A DNA stretch of 64,000 nucleotides from contig OX377204.1 in NCBI GenBank assembly GCA_947396885.1, positions 27,473,706-27,537,705 of the forward strand. The letters run 5' to 3'. The notes under the pieces are model-generated. The model saw only the letters and a program-made list of their open reading frames with translations, did not search any database and was not told the DNA's origin. The stretch comes from Heligmosomoides polygyrus polygyrus (Eukaryota > Nematoda > Chromadorea > Rhabditida > Heligmosomidae). Position numbers and translations under genes: made by a program. The stretch's first letter is position 1. The number at the start of each line of letters is the position of its first letter. This document shows positions 33,890 to 45,791 of the stretch, in pieces.

Positions 33890-36400
33890 CTGAACTTTGC
33901 GTGCGATATTCGTTTCCTCCCCATGCACTTAACGTTAATTACTGCTGCATTTCATGCGACTGCATACCGAAGCAGTTCTATGGGAAAACGTACCACTAGT
34001 TAAACCTGTTCATTATTCTCTACTTGCACGGTAACATAGAACGGCAGCGACTAGAGAACCATATGCGAGCTCTAGAAGTGCACGTCAGAAAAACCGTATT
34101 TAATTATGACGTTCGTCCAGAAGTTTCGTTCGAGTCTCATTGGGCACGTAGAAGGTCTTTGAGGGCATACAGATTTTTGCATTCTGCACTCACCAGGTCT
34201 CCTATACAACAATTTAAACAGTTTTGTTGCAGTTTTGGTTAGAACAAGAAATTTGTAAGACGAGTGAGACGCCTTCTGACATCCCTCCGTGATTCCCACC
34301 GTTATCGCTAAAAACTGGATATTTTCCGGTTTTTCCCGCTATTTTGATTATTTTTCCATCAGTTGTTCATGTTGCAAGCACTTTGTTGCACCATTTTTGC
34401 GACAAACGGAGGGCTCGCCGTGTACAACTCTCCATGAACCTCGGCATCGAAGACATTGTAGCTGCGTTTTGATTGAGCTTCACACGAGGTTTTTCAGATC
34501 TTTATTGGCTATCGTGTCGGCGGTATCGCCTTCTTCAGGGTCTGAAAGGAAGATCAGGTAGAGGTGTGGCTGCCGCGTCAGACGTCGCCTCAACCTGAAA
34601 AATTGGAGGCGAGCTAAACTTGTCGATCACATTGTCACTAGAAAGATCGGGACCCTCACCTTGCAGGAAGCCTGACTGACCAACGTAGCTTGACCCATCT
34701 GATGAACGTCTTCTACCAATTTCAATGTACCTCTCTTTAAGTTAGAAGACATTCAGTTTAATTCGAAAAGCCTCCGTTTTGAATTTCTAGCAGCTCAGAT
34801 TCTTTGAAAAATAATCTGGTGCAGAGATGGTGTGTATGCACAAATTCCTTCATACTTTTATTGTCCGCAACGTTTGTCTATGTAGGTATACCCAACTCGT
34901 TTCGTCTTCTGTGGGGTCGCGTAGGAGTGTTCACATTGAAAACATGCGCCATCTGATGAGCTTAGTGGGCCCTGGAGAGTTGAAGCCGAGCAATTATTTG
35001 CTGAATTTACTGGCTTAGCCATGCCAACGTCGTCGTTGGCCAGACAAAACCTATTGCAGCCTCAGCGGCTTTGTAGGAGAACGGGATACCCCTCCTGCAT
35101 AGGTCCCTCCATTTCTGACGAGTCCATCAAACCGTTCAAGCGCTGCTGTACTGTTGTTCCTCTCCCTTTCCTAATGTTGAAGAGGAAATCGTGGGTGCTT
35201 CAACACCAGTGGTATGATTCTACGTTACACTAACTTCTGTTTGCAAACAAGCTGCAGAGTCCTGGTTTAAGCTAAGTACATTGAAACTAAACGATCAGAG
35301 GAGACTAATTTGCTCCAACATTAAAACTGATAACTTGGGTAGTTGCGGTAGCATTATCGGCTCTCTCTGCTGAATCCTTCCGAACTTATTGGCTGACCGC
35401 ACAAATCGAGCGATTTCCTACTGTTTTTATTTTTCACATAATCGAGTCATTTTCGTTCTCTTCCATCACTACCGTGCCTGCGTAGGCTGCACCCGATAGT
35501 AGCGTCTTTTCTTTCTATTTTCTTTAAAATAACGAAGGGAATAACGAGCGCTGTTGAGTCACTATATGGCACCCCTGCACATCTATTTGAAGCTCGTTCG
35601 TTGAAAAGAAGCATGAAAGAATAGAATTATGCGTTGTTTATTAGGATATAGCAGGGTAGTTAGGGATGCCATTTACCGAACAGGAATGGTACACTTGTTG
35701 GTTCAATATTTCTTCTTCTACGCCATCAAATTTAACCGTAAAAGATGAAAGATGAAGACATGTGCTAACCAATCAGCTTAAGACGTAAGCTGTCAGTAAT
35801 TCAATACGATCTCTAGCAGCTGGAGACTAAATATGATTTGAAGACTTTAAAACTGAAAACAGAACCAGGTACATATGGAGGAAAGTGGATCTGCAAATGG
35901 CTAGCGATAAGTTCACCCCGAAAAGAAGTTTCTTCCTGAGAAGCAGTGCGTTCCGTTTTGAATTGCACATATAAAATTCAATTTCAACTTAATATTCCTG
36001 GATTTGACACTTTCCGCTCGATTCTCATTTCGCCGTCACTCATTTCTTGCTGCCCAAATGTATCGACCTCGTTCTTATGTAAAGGAATTGCGTGACATAA
36101 ATGGAATCCCAATGGCGTCTCGAATGGCGCCGAATACGGCAATATTTGCTTTTTGGGCTCTATAACACCGGTCGGAGCCGCTGGCAGACATTACGGCTAC
36201 ACGTGGCTGTGCTCGGCGAAGAGCAACACGCACCCATCCCACGTGCTTTCCCTATTCAACAACTGGCAGCAGTTTTTCCGATAGGTACATAGATGCTATT
36301 GTTACGTGATGCCTTGGTCGCAAGGATTCAAGCGGTGTAATTGACGGCCTTGAATTCACCTTATCTGGTGAGCCTAGCGGGTGTTATCTGCTCCAAGTTG
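33890..36400. other. Mostly unexplained; one hammerhead-like motif and one coding-like patch
   Basis: A minus-strand hammerhead-like motif is at 34514-34538. At 36130-36290 the plus strand reads SITPVGAAGRHYGYTWL, then HPSHVLSLFNNWQQFF and a stop, coding-like but without a usable acceptor. Nothing else was recognised. Confidence 0.3.
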
Positions 36401-36416
36401 CTTCTGTCATCATAGT

Positions 36417-36870
36417 TATTTATTTATTTATTCAAAACGTTGATCAGGGTCTTGCCTAAGCAATTTTAGAAGCAGTGCAAGAACACAATCTTTAGAATTG
36501 CAGCAACACATGTAAATCAAAGCAACAGTCGAATAAAACAGGACATCATCACTACGGCGTTTTTTTGGTGGAATACTCCACAATTTTCACCTTGAGAGAG
36601 ACCTTCGGCTGGTTTGAAAATAGAGTTCCCTCAGATTCTCGTGCTTACCAATCCAAAGTTGAATTCCTTTAGAGCTGTGTAGGTTAGAAAGTTAGATCTG
36701 GTATGCGCTTTACCAACCAAGATCCTAAGTCCTGGATTACCTCTTACAGACCTTGTCAGTATCCCATTGAAGGAATCTCTTAGATTGATGAATAGCCTTT
36801 CAGCGTGAGTCATCATTATGGTACCAACAATTTTTCTTATATTCTTCATCGTCAACTTTCTTGTCTAAGT
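36417..36870 (-). pseudogene. CR1-like retrotransposon 3' end
   Basis: The minus strand encodes a C-terminal reverse-transcriptase-like tail (NPGLRILVGKAHTRSNFLT) and ends downstream in an AAAT-type tail, seen on the plus strand as the TTTA run at 36417. Only the 3' end is present. Confidence 0.5.
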
Positions 36871-37292
36871 GAAACCAGGTGTTTCCCTGGAGCTGTTTTA
36901 GCCTTCATTAGTTTCCTTGTCCAGGTGCGGTTATAAGCAGCAGCATTCTACGTAGTGGCTCGAAGAAAATTGTTCGATCTGTTATGGTTGGCAAACCTAT
37001 GCGGCAGTCAGCTTTCCACAGTTTTATGCTTTGCGCAATCCATAACCAGAGGGGTCAATATACAATGTCTTTCTCTAATCCGAAGACTATAGCCAGCCGA
37101 AGACCATATGACAGTAGCCCACCTTTATCTTAGTAAGCTTACGTCTCTTTCGCAATCCAAATAATCTCTCAAACGCAACTCAGCAAAAAAATTCTCTTCG
37201 ACAAGATATTTGGAAGTACTGTTTCATTTGTGGGTATTGCTGTTTGCCGTTTCGCAGTACTTATGTCACGCCTGTTTTATACAGAGTATTCC

Positions 37293-37319
37293 AATAAATA
37301 AATAAATAAATAAATAAAT
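37293..37319 (+). repeat. (AAAT)n microsatellite
   Basis: About six AAAT units following TTCCAAT, of the type that ends retroposon copies in this window. Confidence 0.8.
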
Positions 37320-37399
37320 GTAATAATGGGCAGATTAGCTTATTAATTATCCCATTTTTATGCTACAGGGCGCGAATCTGAAGGCGCATAGCAATGCAA

Positions 37400-37735
37400 G
37401 AAAAGAAAAACAAGATCAAACGTACCAACAATACATCACCAGGAATGACGCAGGATGTAAATTACAATCATATTCGCAGACGTCATCAAGCTGGTTACCT
37501 TGGAGTATCTAGGGTTTCCTGACAGAGTTGGTTTGTCCATTTTTAGAAGGTATTATGCAATGATAATTGTCTTCCTTTTTAACGTGTTATCTCGTTTTGC
37601 TCATAACAAGCTATGTTGTTGTCCAGGCCATGTTAAGTTTTCCTTTCTAGTTGTTTTTCTCGGCTTATTTTGTTGTTTCTTTTGTGCAAGAAATGTCTTG
37701 CACCTCCAAATAAATAAATAAATAAAAAGGATTAA
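37400..37735 (+). repeat. CR1-like 3' UTR with (AAAT)n tail
   Basis: T-rich 3' sequence ending CAAGAAATGTCTTGCACCTCC and then AAAT units. TGCAAGAAAT/CTTGCA forms a small hairpin just before the tail, a common arrangement at CR1-type 3' ends. Confidence 0.5.
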
Positions 37736-37869
37736 TTAATTAATTAATTAAGTATTCGCTCTACTCCAAGCCTCGCAGTCATTGTGATTTCATTGTCGTA
37801 TGTAGCAGGAAGCAGGCTAAATTCCGCAACAGTTATGCAGGTTAACGAACCTGTTCTATCATAGCTCTG

Positions 37870-38190
37870 CGACTGGCAAACGCATCTTGAGCTTCCCTCT
37901 CTTTGATCTCGTCAGCATCCGGTTAAAGAATCGTTTTGGGTCGTTAGTCAGTTTCAGAGTGAGAATTTGAAACCTAATGATAAGATTGCCACTCATCGGT
38001 TGTCTATTAATGAATACTGAACAAGGAGTTCAGATCTCCATTGGGAATCAGGCTATAGTTTACCGAAAATTCTTATTAGGTTTTTGTGGAACTGTTCTGG
38101 ATGTTTTCGAAAAGATCGACAGTCTTCTCTTTTGGTTTGATTAAAGGTCGTTGTTCTATACTCTACCGTTGTCCGCACTTAGGTATTGTA
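37870..38190 (-). pseudogene. CR1-like reverse-transcriptase C-terminal fragment
   Basis: Minus-strand pieces FENIQNSSTK and YSLIPNGDLNSLF align with the better copy at 47441-47713 (LLESVQNSFTRK; YSYIPNGAQRTTLFEL). Several stops make this a relict. Confidence 0.55.
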
Positions 38191-38309
38191 TGTATGTACG
38201 GATGTAAACTTTCATAAAATCTGATGAAAATTTTTAAAAACTTCTGTATTTGGAATAGGTTATCAGCTGTATCACCTATCGTACATTGATCATTGAGTAT
38301 GTGTGCCAA

Positions 38310-38950
38310 AATGCTCTAATGGGTCCTCCTCGCTCGAAGGACACGATGAGCGTCATATCGTTCGATCAGGGAAAAAGTCCGACCGTCGCGAAGGTGGACG
38401 TCCTGGTGTCTTCTTGACATCTCGTGAAATCCAGTCGGTGACGGCTGTCATCCAGCGGGTGTCTGCGAAGCGCATTACGCGGCCGGCCCACCTAATTTTC
38501 GACAACTTGACCCATGCAACAGCGTCTCTGATCTTGGAGCATTGACGAGGCTCGGAACTACGGAGGCCTTCTCTCACCAGCGTGAGTCATTTCACTCGGA
38601 GCATGGTCCTCTCGATTCCACGCTGCGCGATGCTGATCGCGTGTTCATCCTGCTTTCGTATAGCCCAGGTGTCTGAGGCGTTCGGGCAGGAAGCACGGTA
38701 GAGTCGAATAGGTGGGAACGAAGTCATCTTCTTCACGACTCTTCGACACGGTTGACACCTCCGCAAGCCGCTCGTTTCCTCCTGCCCAGCTCCGGCGTTA
38801 GGTCGTTGGCCATGTTGACTTCGCGACCCAGATACACATATCTGGAGCATTCGGAGATGATCGTTCCGTTGAGCGAGAATGCGGCATCAGAAACTCGTTC
38901 GTTCCTCATGAACATCGTCTTTTAGTTGCAGTCCAACCTTCCCACATACA
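38310..38950 (-). pseudogene. RTE-like reverse-transcriptase 3' fragment (family 2)
   Basis: Minus strand: FMRNERVSDAAFSLNG, ECSRYVYLGREVNMANDL, ELGRRKRAA, then SSEPRQCSKIRDAVAW, KIRWAGRVMRFADTRW and RDVKKTPGRPP. The order (YLG, RRKRAA, RWAGHVMR, GRP) matches the C-terminal part of an RTE-type polyprotein. A middle stretch is frameshifted. Confidence 0.8.
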
Positions 38951-39194
38951 AGATCGAAGTCAGCCAGCATAGGTGGAATATAGGGTAATTTGCCTTACTC
39001 CTGAAAAGACTGCCGTGTTCGCTAAGGCAAAAATTCTTCGTATTTATGAAACCCAGATGTGCGGATTTCTCAATTAAAATCTAGCCGTTGATAGTACGAG
39101 AGGATGAATTCTTAATCTAGCAATGAGGAATGAGTTTTTCTCAGCAAGGGCATGTTGTCTAAAGTGGTACCAGGGAAGAATCTTGTGAGGAATT

Positions 39195-39500
39195 TGCTAT
39201 CAGACTGAGCTGCTGGGATGGTGTCCGGGTAGCAGTCGGACAAGGCGTCTATTCTCACTTGCTGCTCCAACCCCAATCATACCTGAAGTATTGCCCTTGG
39301 CAGTGCCAACCAAGCCCTCCTTTTCTCGACAGATTGGTAGCAGAGTTTCTTGAAAGTAGAAAGGGGAAATGAGCTGCCTGCTATTCGGCTGCCCACCGTA
39401 GCGCAGGTCATGCACACATTCATGTTGCCCCTACGAAACCTTGTAGAACTGATCGTGAAGTGTGCGGTGCATCCCACACAGAAGTCCTCTTACAACGATC
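39195..39500 (+). mobile_element. tRNA-derived SINE (family A), decayed
   Basis: Plus orientation: GTAGCAGTCGGACAAGGCG at the box-A position, 'gccaaccaagccctcc' centre, 'gtagcgcaggtcatgcacacattcatg' and 'gaagtgtgcggtgcatccc' in the 3' half. Box B is mutated. Confidence 0.6.
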
Positions 39501-39749
39501 TCTAAATGTACTTTATCGTTATTCTTGGTAAGAAATCACGCGGCTGAAGAAACACATACCACACCAACATAATTCCATGAAAGCGTTCTCTAGAAGAAGA
39601 AGGGTCATGGTCGGTGAAAAAAGGAGCTAAAGAATGGCGTTTATTATTTCTCTAGTATTACACTACACGTTCTTTGTTCTGGTTGTATATGTAGTATTAT
39701 TGTCTTTACTTTTACTGGCATTTGGACTGCACACTGATTGTAACGGCCA

Positions 39750-39973
39750 GCTGATGGACATGCGGCCGTGTTATGTTTTCCAACCAGGGATGGCGAAGAT
39801 TCAATAACCCGACGAACGGAAAACTTGGTTGAATCAGCTGGAGTTGAAGCTTTCCCCATTGTGACCCATAATACTGCTCCCTCCAGCTCCCCAAAGAAGA
39901 GTGAGCCGCCGTTCTCCTGGCGTTCTCTGAACTCCGAAAGTGTCGCATCCCAGTGCGCAAAAATGCATGGCGG
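39750..39973 (+). CDS. Possible upstream exon of the membrane-protein gene
   Basis: A forward frame reads DGEDSITRRTENLVESAGVE, then NTAPSSSPKKSEPPFSW and ends at donor CATGGCGG|GTGAGA. If it joined 40202 through the weak acceptor ATGAAG, the frame would continue into MIGLLSV. With the stronger acceptor at 40191 it would hit TAA. The opposite strand is also open here, so strand is not certain. Confidence 0.28.
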
Positions 39974-40191
39974 GTGAGAGATAATTCGGTGAGTGCTGCA
40001 AACTTCCGTCGCCGAAGATCTTTGTTTACATGCCGCTCGGTCGGTCGGTGTAGGGACAATAAATTGTATTGTGCTGAAGGCGTAGACAAACAAAGAATTA
40101 GAGGCGTCATTTAATGAAATAAGTGGGGTTGGTTAAGAAACGACGGCCAACGTCCTGTAAGTCTCGTACGCCTCCCTTTCGTTCCCTTCAG

Positions 40192-41092
40192 CTAAATGAA
40201 GCGGAATGATTGGGCTGCTCAGTGTCGCCTCGGGCTTCCAAGGGCAACGTGCTTCTGCCAACCTGTGTCTTCGCTGCAATGTAACCTTAACAATGATCAT
40301 CACTATAACGACGTTAATCTTCGACAACCCAGCTGACCAATTGGACGTTCTTCTTGTTGGGGTTCTGGCTATGTTATTGCTTTCCGCAAAAGGTAGTTCT
40401 TGAAACTGCTCCAGAATAACTACGGCGAACATATGCAACTCTCAACAAAATTCATTCTAAAATCCTTGAAAGTCACGACTTCCTGTCAAGAAGAGTTGCA
40501 CGTTCGAGAGCATTCGCATCCTTCTGGTAGGTTCTCAATTCCATTTCGTTCTATGCCCAGGCTCACTTTTTGTGGTGAGTAGAGTTTTTTCTAACGATGC
40601 AGTCGTTGTCGACAACATAGCGAGCACCAGTAAACCTGGATATATTCGCCATAATAATGGCCATTGTCCTGGTAACGCGAAACGCAACTTTGCCTCTGCA
40701 GTAACTGCACTGCAATTGCCGACTAACAATTGTCCTGCGTTCCCAAAAAAGCTGCTTCTGGAGCGGTTCAGAACTCAGCTGGGCGTCACTTCCACATCGC
40801 TATGCCTAGCGCGCTCCTCGGACATGAAAAGACGTCCGGAAGCGCGGTACACAAGCGGCCGAGATGTTTTCCCGAGGAAGCACGCAGCTGCGAGGATCGT
40901 GGACGGAATAAGGCTGATTACGACGGCAGTTATGCTATTTTCAGTGGTCGGCGTCACGACGAAGAGAATCCACTGAGCCGATTCCGGTCGTCCGGGTTAC
41001 CTACCTACATCGCCTCCTTCAGACGAAAACATAGTGCTCCTCCGGGACCTGAGGGCAAGTATGGAAGTTTTAGCTGTTCACGGTGCTATTAG
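40192..41092 (+). CDS. Candidate small membrane protein, three exons
   Basis: Acceptor CGTTCCCTTCAG ends at 40191. ATG follows at 40206 with an in-frame TGA at 40197-40199, so this ATG is the start if the message is trans-spliced. Coding exons 40206-40392, 40561-40700 and 40772-41092 join in phases 1 and 0 (donors G|GTAGTT and GCA|GTAACT; acceptors CTATGCCCAG and GCGGTTCAG), giving 215 residues. Two hydrophobic segments lie at about 26-39 (VTLTMIITITTLIF) and 46-61 (LDVLLVGVLAMLLLSA). The rest is a polar tail (NSAGRHFHIAMPSALLG; EENPLSRFRSSGLP; ending SFSCSRCY). C21-x2-C24 precedes the first segment. I do not recognise the family. The opposite strand is also open around 40775-40957, but the phase-consistent three-exon chain favours plus. 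Confidence 0.5.
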
Positions 41093-41445
41093 TGGTTGTA
41101 AATAATGTTACTTTATCGTAGAACGACTCTGATCATGGAAGAACTGCCCAATAACAAAAAAAAAACTTGGAAGATTATACAATATTTTGAATGGGATCGT
41201 ATAGTTGCTACAGGTGCAATTTTAATTTGTTTTATAAGAGTGTTCTAAGTACTCTTTGTCACAATTTTTGTGACGCTCCCAGAGAGATAAAAAGCCTGTG
41301 ATTTCATTTAACTAGAAACTCGAACGAGCATAGGAATATTTGGGGTCTATCGGCGTGAAGAGAACATATATTAGTTAGGTTTGGTTGTCTTTCAGCGTAT
41401 TCCAATTCCTAGAGCTAGTATTATTAAAACATAGGTGTACAGATA

Positions 41446-41735
41446 AAGGATAAAGAATAAGGATGGCGTTGCTCAATCCCTTTTTGGGATGCGCCACGCA
41501 TTCTACTTCTACGGGATGTCGTGGAGGCGAATTGAATGCGTATTTAGCCATACAATGACTTGCGGTGACCAGCCGATGAACAAGTCAGCGCTTTATCCCT
41601 CCCAGACAAGTCTGCTATCAATTGACCCCGGAGGGATGGAGGGCTTGGTTAGCCTGGTCGGGGAATCCGAACCAGGAACCTGGTATCGGGTGCAGGTGGC
41701 AGTCGGCGTCTCCTCCGATCGCGCTACACGCGCCC
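41446..41735 (-). mobile_element. tRNA-derived SINE (family A), well preserved
   Basis: Flanked by the exact 12-bp duplication GGTGTACAGATA (41434-41445 and 41736-41747). The head GGGCGCGTGTAGCGCGATCGG, box B GGTTCGGATTC and AAGGATAAAG-type tail (plus-strand view) match the 32021 copy closely. Confidence 0.9.
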
Positions 41736-42119
41736 GGTGTACAGATATAAAGTATAAAATATATAGAATAATATTTATAATTTTCTCATAATTTGAGCTG
41801 ATACGGGGTTCATGAAATTCTCGAAGAAAAATCTCGTATCAAATTTCGTAGGCAATACACAACGCTTATTCACAGGTACCTGCAATAAGTTCCTGTTTAA
41901 TATTGTACACCTATGTAGTATGTAATATTTCTATGTAGTGTGTAATATCAAGATCTATTACTACAGGATCTTGCAGCTGGAATTGGTTGGTTGTTTGAAT
42001 TGATTACCTCATTCTACTGGTTGCATGCTACTAGTTTTCTGCTAATTATGTTCAAAGTAGAGTATTCCATGTTCGACTGTTATTGAATCTTGTCATGATA
42101 TTGGTCAGTATGAATACCC

Positions 42120-42260
42120 AAGCTGGCGAGCCAAGATTAGTATAGATCCTTTATTGCGCCAAAGATTTCGGCGTAACCGCCTTCTTCAGAGCCTAGAAAA
42201 CAAAATCTACTTGACTCTTCCAGGCTCTGAAGAACGCCAAAACGTTACAATCTTGGTTCG
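42120..42260. repeat. Palindrome with paired hammerhead-like motifs
   Basis: CAGCTGGCGAGCCAAGATTA at the left and its near complement TAATCTTGGTTCGCCAGCTG-like sequence at the right enclose two opposed motifs: minus CTGAAGAAGGCGGTTACGCC-GAAA and plus CTGAAGAACGCCAAAACG. Confidence 0.65.
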
Positions 42261-42611
42261 CCAGCTGCATCACTTGGGTAATCATACTGATCAATATGTT
42301 CACAGTGTTCTGATTTTTTGTTGATTTTTTTGCGTTGCGTTTTTGCATTCTATAGATTTCCACGTTCATTAAATGAATAAGCATATAGATATTCAATCTG
42401 GATGTTCCTTCCCTCTTTTGAATTTACGTCATATCGACCGCTTAACAATGTTCTGAAAAACACTGTCTTTTTAACACATTTGCTTAAGCCTAGAGCGGCT
42501 GTGCAAATGTGTTAAAGCATTGTTACTAGTAAGATCTTCAGCTTAACCGGTTCCATGCTGATATCAGCGGCCGGCCCAACCCCGTATCACGGGTGGGTGC
42601 TGACAGACCTG

Positions 42612-42771
42612 AGGCCGAATTCATCAACAATTAACCCGTGGGTATGCGGGTGATAAGGGGTAGAGATAAGATAAGAGTCAGGCAGAGATAACCCAAGACT
42701 CAGAGACGCAGGCTTCATTGTGGGTATCTCTACCCCTCATACCCGCGGGTTAGTCGTTGATGAATCCGGCC
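42612..42771. mobile_element. Palindromic MITE
   Basis: Ends AGGCCGAATTCATCAAC and GTTGATGAATCCGGCC, extended by long subterminal inverted repeats (ACCCGYGGGTATG, GGGTAGAGATA). Flanks are CCTG on the left and ACTG on the right, close to the CCWG duplications of the other copies. It abuts a family-B tRNA-like copy. Confidence 0.75.
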
Positions 42772-42808
42772 ACTGGTGGATATCGCGGATGTTACGTGCG
42801 GTCAAACA

Positions 42809-42900
42809 GCGCCGGTGGTGTAAGGCGAACATCGCTGCCCGGAAAGCAGAAGATGCGGGTTCAAGTCCCGCCTGGCGCAAGAGTTTTGATCGCAACAAAA
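42809..42900 (+). other. tRNA-like element (family B)
   Basis: 42809-42878 folds like a tRNA: acceptor GCGCCGG/CTGGCGC, T-arm GCGGG-TTCAAGT-CCCGC, anticodon-type arm CTGC-CCGGAAA-GCAG with position 33 C rather than U. The family tail GTTTTGATCGCAACAAAAC follows. The lack of U33 and the shared 3' tail argue for a SINE-like element rather than a functional tRNA. Confidence 0.65.
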
Positions 42901-43349
42901 CATCCTGTAACAGCATATAGACTGTCTTTTTATTTACCACTCCTAGTTTTGATTTTCAGCTTTTATAATTACTCATGAAATTTAGTCAATGCTTTTGATA
43001 AAAATGAGGTCAAATTTAAAGATTAAACTTTAATTTCAAATTTATTTTATAAAAATGGCACTACATTTATGCACGGTTTGGATAGTGTTGAATAATAGAC
43101 GAACGCTTGATGATCTTTGTTGACGCATGAACGATTGGCGAAGGTCGAGTTGTAAAAAAAGTTCAACTGTTTTGGAAGACCTTAACTGCCCTGGAATAAT
43201 CCATCGCCTGTTTTCGTGGTGTGCATTCGGTTCAGACGTTCGCCGATTTTTGTTTCCTTGTCAGCTGTTGGTGGAAGTCGGGCTCTCGTTATAAACTGCC
43301 GTTCTTCCTCGCCTTTCCAAGTACATATGGGCCATCTCGTTGTCAAAGG

Positions 43350-43446
43350 ATGTTTTGTTTCGACCAAAACTCTTGCTCCAGGCGGGACTAATCCGCACCT
43401 TCTGCTTCCTGGGTAGCGATGCTACGCCTTTCACCACTGGCAGCGC
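43350..43446 (-). other. tRNA-like element (family B)
   Basis: Minus copy: GCGCTGCCAGTGGTGAAAGG start, GGTAGCGATGC-type D/anticodon side, a damaged T-arm (one base short of TTCGA), CCTGGAGC end, then the GTTTTGGTCGAAACAAAAC tail. It is a degenerate relative of the 42809 copy. Confidence 0.55.
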
Positions 43447-44184
43447 CAATACAGCCTCTATGCCTACCGCTCCAGGCCTCAACAATATGTTAAAACATAC
43501 ACCAACTCGTTTCCATTGTGAAACTCTCTTTCAAATGATTGCCATTGGATTATAGAAAAACAAAGCCGAAGCCCTCGTAAATCATCTGCACTTGCGGTGT
43601 TTCTTAAGCTTTTTCGCTTCATTGAGGGCCGTTGAGGACCAATTGCCCTTGCAATTTTCATGCGTTGCGGCCAGCAGCGCTAAATAATGCTCCCTGTCTA
43701 CCTTTCAGCTTATTAGCTGACCTTTAGCTATCTGATGTCCATGCTTATGGTGGGTAACTGGCACTCAGGAAGATATCCAGGGTAGCGTAAGGAGGTACAT
43801 TTCAAGTTGGGCGGAGTCTGTCGGGATGAGTACGTGCAATACTCCGCGACACCCTCGTGATATCTCCATTCCTCTGCAGTTCCACCCATACTCACGTTCA
43901 AAATTGAGACTTTCGTTGAGTCCAGGCACAGCGAGTGTTGATTCCTTGATGGTTGAGCGAGTTTTTGTAATGAGCTTAATTCAGCTGATGCTCCCACGCG
44001 GTCGTCTTTGTCAGAGCCCGAAAAGTCGGAGCAATGCACATTGAGAAACTAGAATATAGATATTTGTGCGCTTGCGGTAAATTTGCTCAGTTCCCTATGT
44101 GATTCTGTCTTCTCAATGGGTCCTCTAATGTGCCTCGTTAACTGTGCTTATGTACTTGCTGTTTTTTGAATAACATTTGTACTT

Positions 44185-44445
44185 GAGAGCGCAGGCTGCA
44201 TAGTCAGGGAATGTTGCTTGTGCTCCAAAACGGTCCACGGCTCGGGTCCCGCCCAGGCCAACCAAGCCTTGGTGAATTGATGCCCGACTTCCTTTGGAAA
44301 GGAGAGGTACTGGCTTGTTCATCGGCTGGGCACCTCATGTCACTGTATAGACCAAAAGCACATCTCTGTTGCCTTCACGATATCTCGTTGAAGAAGGGTT
44401 ATTCAGAATGCTGAACGCGATTCTGTTGTCCTTTTGGACGATTAC
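44185..44445 (+). mobile_element. tRNA-derived SINE (family A), decayed head
   Basis: CGGCTCGGGTCCCGCCCAGG at box B, 'gccaaccaagcc' centre, 'tggcttgttcatcggctggg' and a 3' part with internal deletions. The start is uncertain. Confidence 0.65.
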
Positions 44446-45025
44446 GACCGGTTTTCTTCTTAATCGACAGTCGTGTCGGAACTACCGACTTTACCCAAAC
44501 TCTCTGTAGGAGTTAATTGAGAAGTTGGAAACAAATCCTACCTCCGGTTTTAGAAATGTGGGTATCGACATCACTGGTGAGTCACTGCTCGATTGCTCAT
44601 TCTTTTCTAGTTTTACAAACACACATTTTTTTTACATGCGTTGTGGGTAATAAATCTACAATGGGCCACGAAATCAATCTACGGCTGGGTCCTTCCACAA
44701 GGCAGAATGGCCGTCACCAGTGTATGTGATAGTGGGTGTGCGCTTTAGGTCGTCACCCATACCTATCGCAACATACCCTCGCTAGTTGGCTGGAATTTCA
44801 AAAACGGAAGCCTAATTCGTCGGTGACCCCTAGATGGAGTTTTGGCTACATCGGACCCATTCCACCAGTCTACTTGACCACATTACATAACTCTACTTAT
44901 CGTTCCCTGGCGTAATTTGCCGAATTCCCGGAAAAGGAGTATGAGATCCGTGATTAGCACTTCAAATAACCTCTCAAAGTTTGAAGTTCGGCAAAATCGG
45001 CGACCCTGACACGTAAGGATGTGCG

Positions 45026-45040
45026 GGGGGGGGGGGGAGG
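45026..45040. repeat. Poly-G tract
   Basis: About 13-14 G in a row, just before a small GC-rich island (45100-45360) holding short inverted repeats such as GTTCTGCGGCA / TGCCGCAGAAC and CCCTATG / CATAGGG. Confidence 0.75.
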
Positions 45041-45503
45041 AGAGGTGACCGGCCGCAACTGTTGAAACAAACGTTAGCGTCGTTTATGGCATCCCAAATT
45101 TAGCCTTAGACGAAGTTTGCGTCACGATATGTCGTGTCACGTTTGTGCGACGCGCTCCTTCCTACGCGCCAGACACGCGAAAATCGCTCTAGCCTTCACG
45201 TCGTCGCTGTTAAAACCGAAGTTCTGCGGCAATGCCGCTCGCCGCAATGGTTAAGGATCGGGGAGGGACGCCGCCGGCGGCGAGCTCTGCGTTTCTGCCC
45301 TATGGATAAGCATAGGGCCGCGGCGCTGCCGCAGAACTCTGTGGGGCCTTTACTGTGAGGACGGTCGTTGCGGGAACACCACCTCTCGAAATCAGTGCTG
45401 GCTAATGCTCCGTTGGAATCAATAATGAAACCATGGTACTACCGAAAATGTGAAAGCTCCATACTGGTTTAAGGCGATACTGGATGAAAAATGTGAAGAA
45501 ATT

Positions 45504-45791
45504 CTATTTGACGATTCTATAGTAATAGCATGAAAAGGTGTTCATGTCCTGTAGGCAGAAGTCACTATAATAACGGCCCGTTAGGTTAAGTGGGTCGCAG
45601 GTACACTCCATTGTCGGAATATGTCTAAATTCTGTAACACATAGGGACGAAGCTATTAGATCAGCAGCGATCTGCAGGACAAACGTGAGTCGAAGAGCAC
45701 GGATGGCCATTTGGTGTATGAAATGACTTGTACACTCGTAATCGTCTTCAGAAGAAGTCAGACTTGCACATACTGTTTTCCTTCTCTTCAT
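45504..45791 (-). CDS. Cys-containing open frame, possibly secreted
   Basis: The minus-strand frame runs 95 residues. From an internal Met the stretch MAIRALRLTFVLQIAADLI could act as a signal peptide, followed by MECTCDPLNLTGRYYSDFC (an NLT glycosylation site) and FSCYYY. A partial, broken second copy of its 5' part lies at about 46440-46525 in the same orientation, so it is duplicated. No splicing or family evidence. Confidence 0.27.
   Translation of the reverse strand: MKRRKTVCASLTSSEDDYECTSHFIHQMAIRALRLTFVLQIAADLIASSLCVTEFRHIPTMECTCDPLNLTGRYYSDFCLQDMNTFSCYYYRIVK

Noticed and set aside
43728..44039. 103-residue minus-strand frame with a possible donor
   Set aside because: Its first third overlaps a degenerate copy of the hammerhead-like repeat (CTGACAAAGACGACCG...), so openness is probably incidental.
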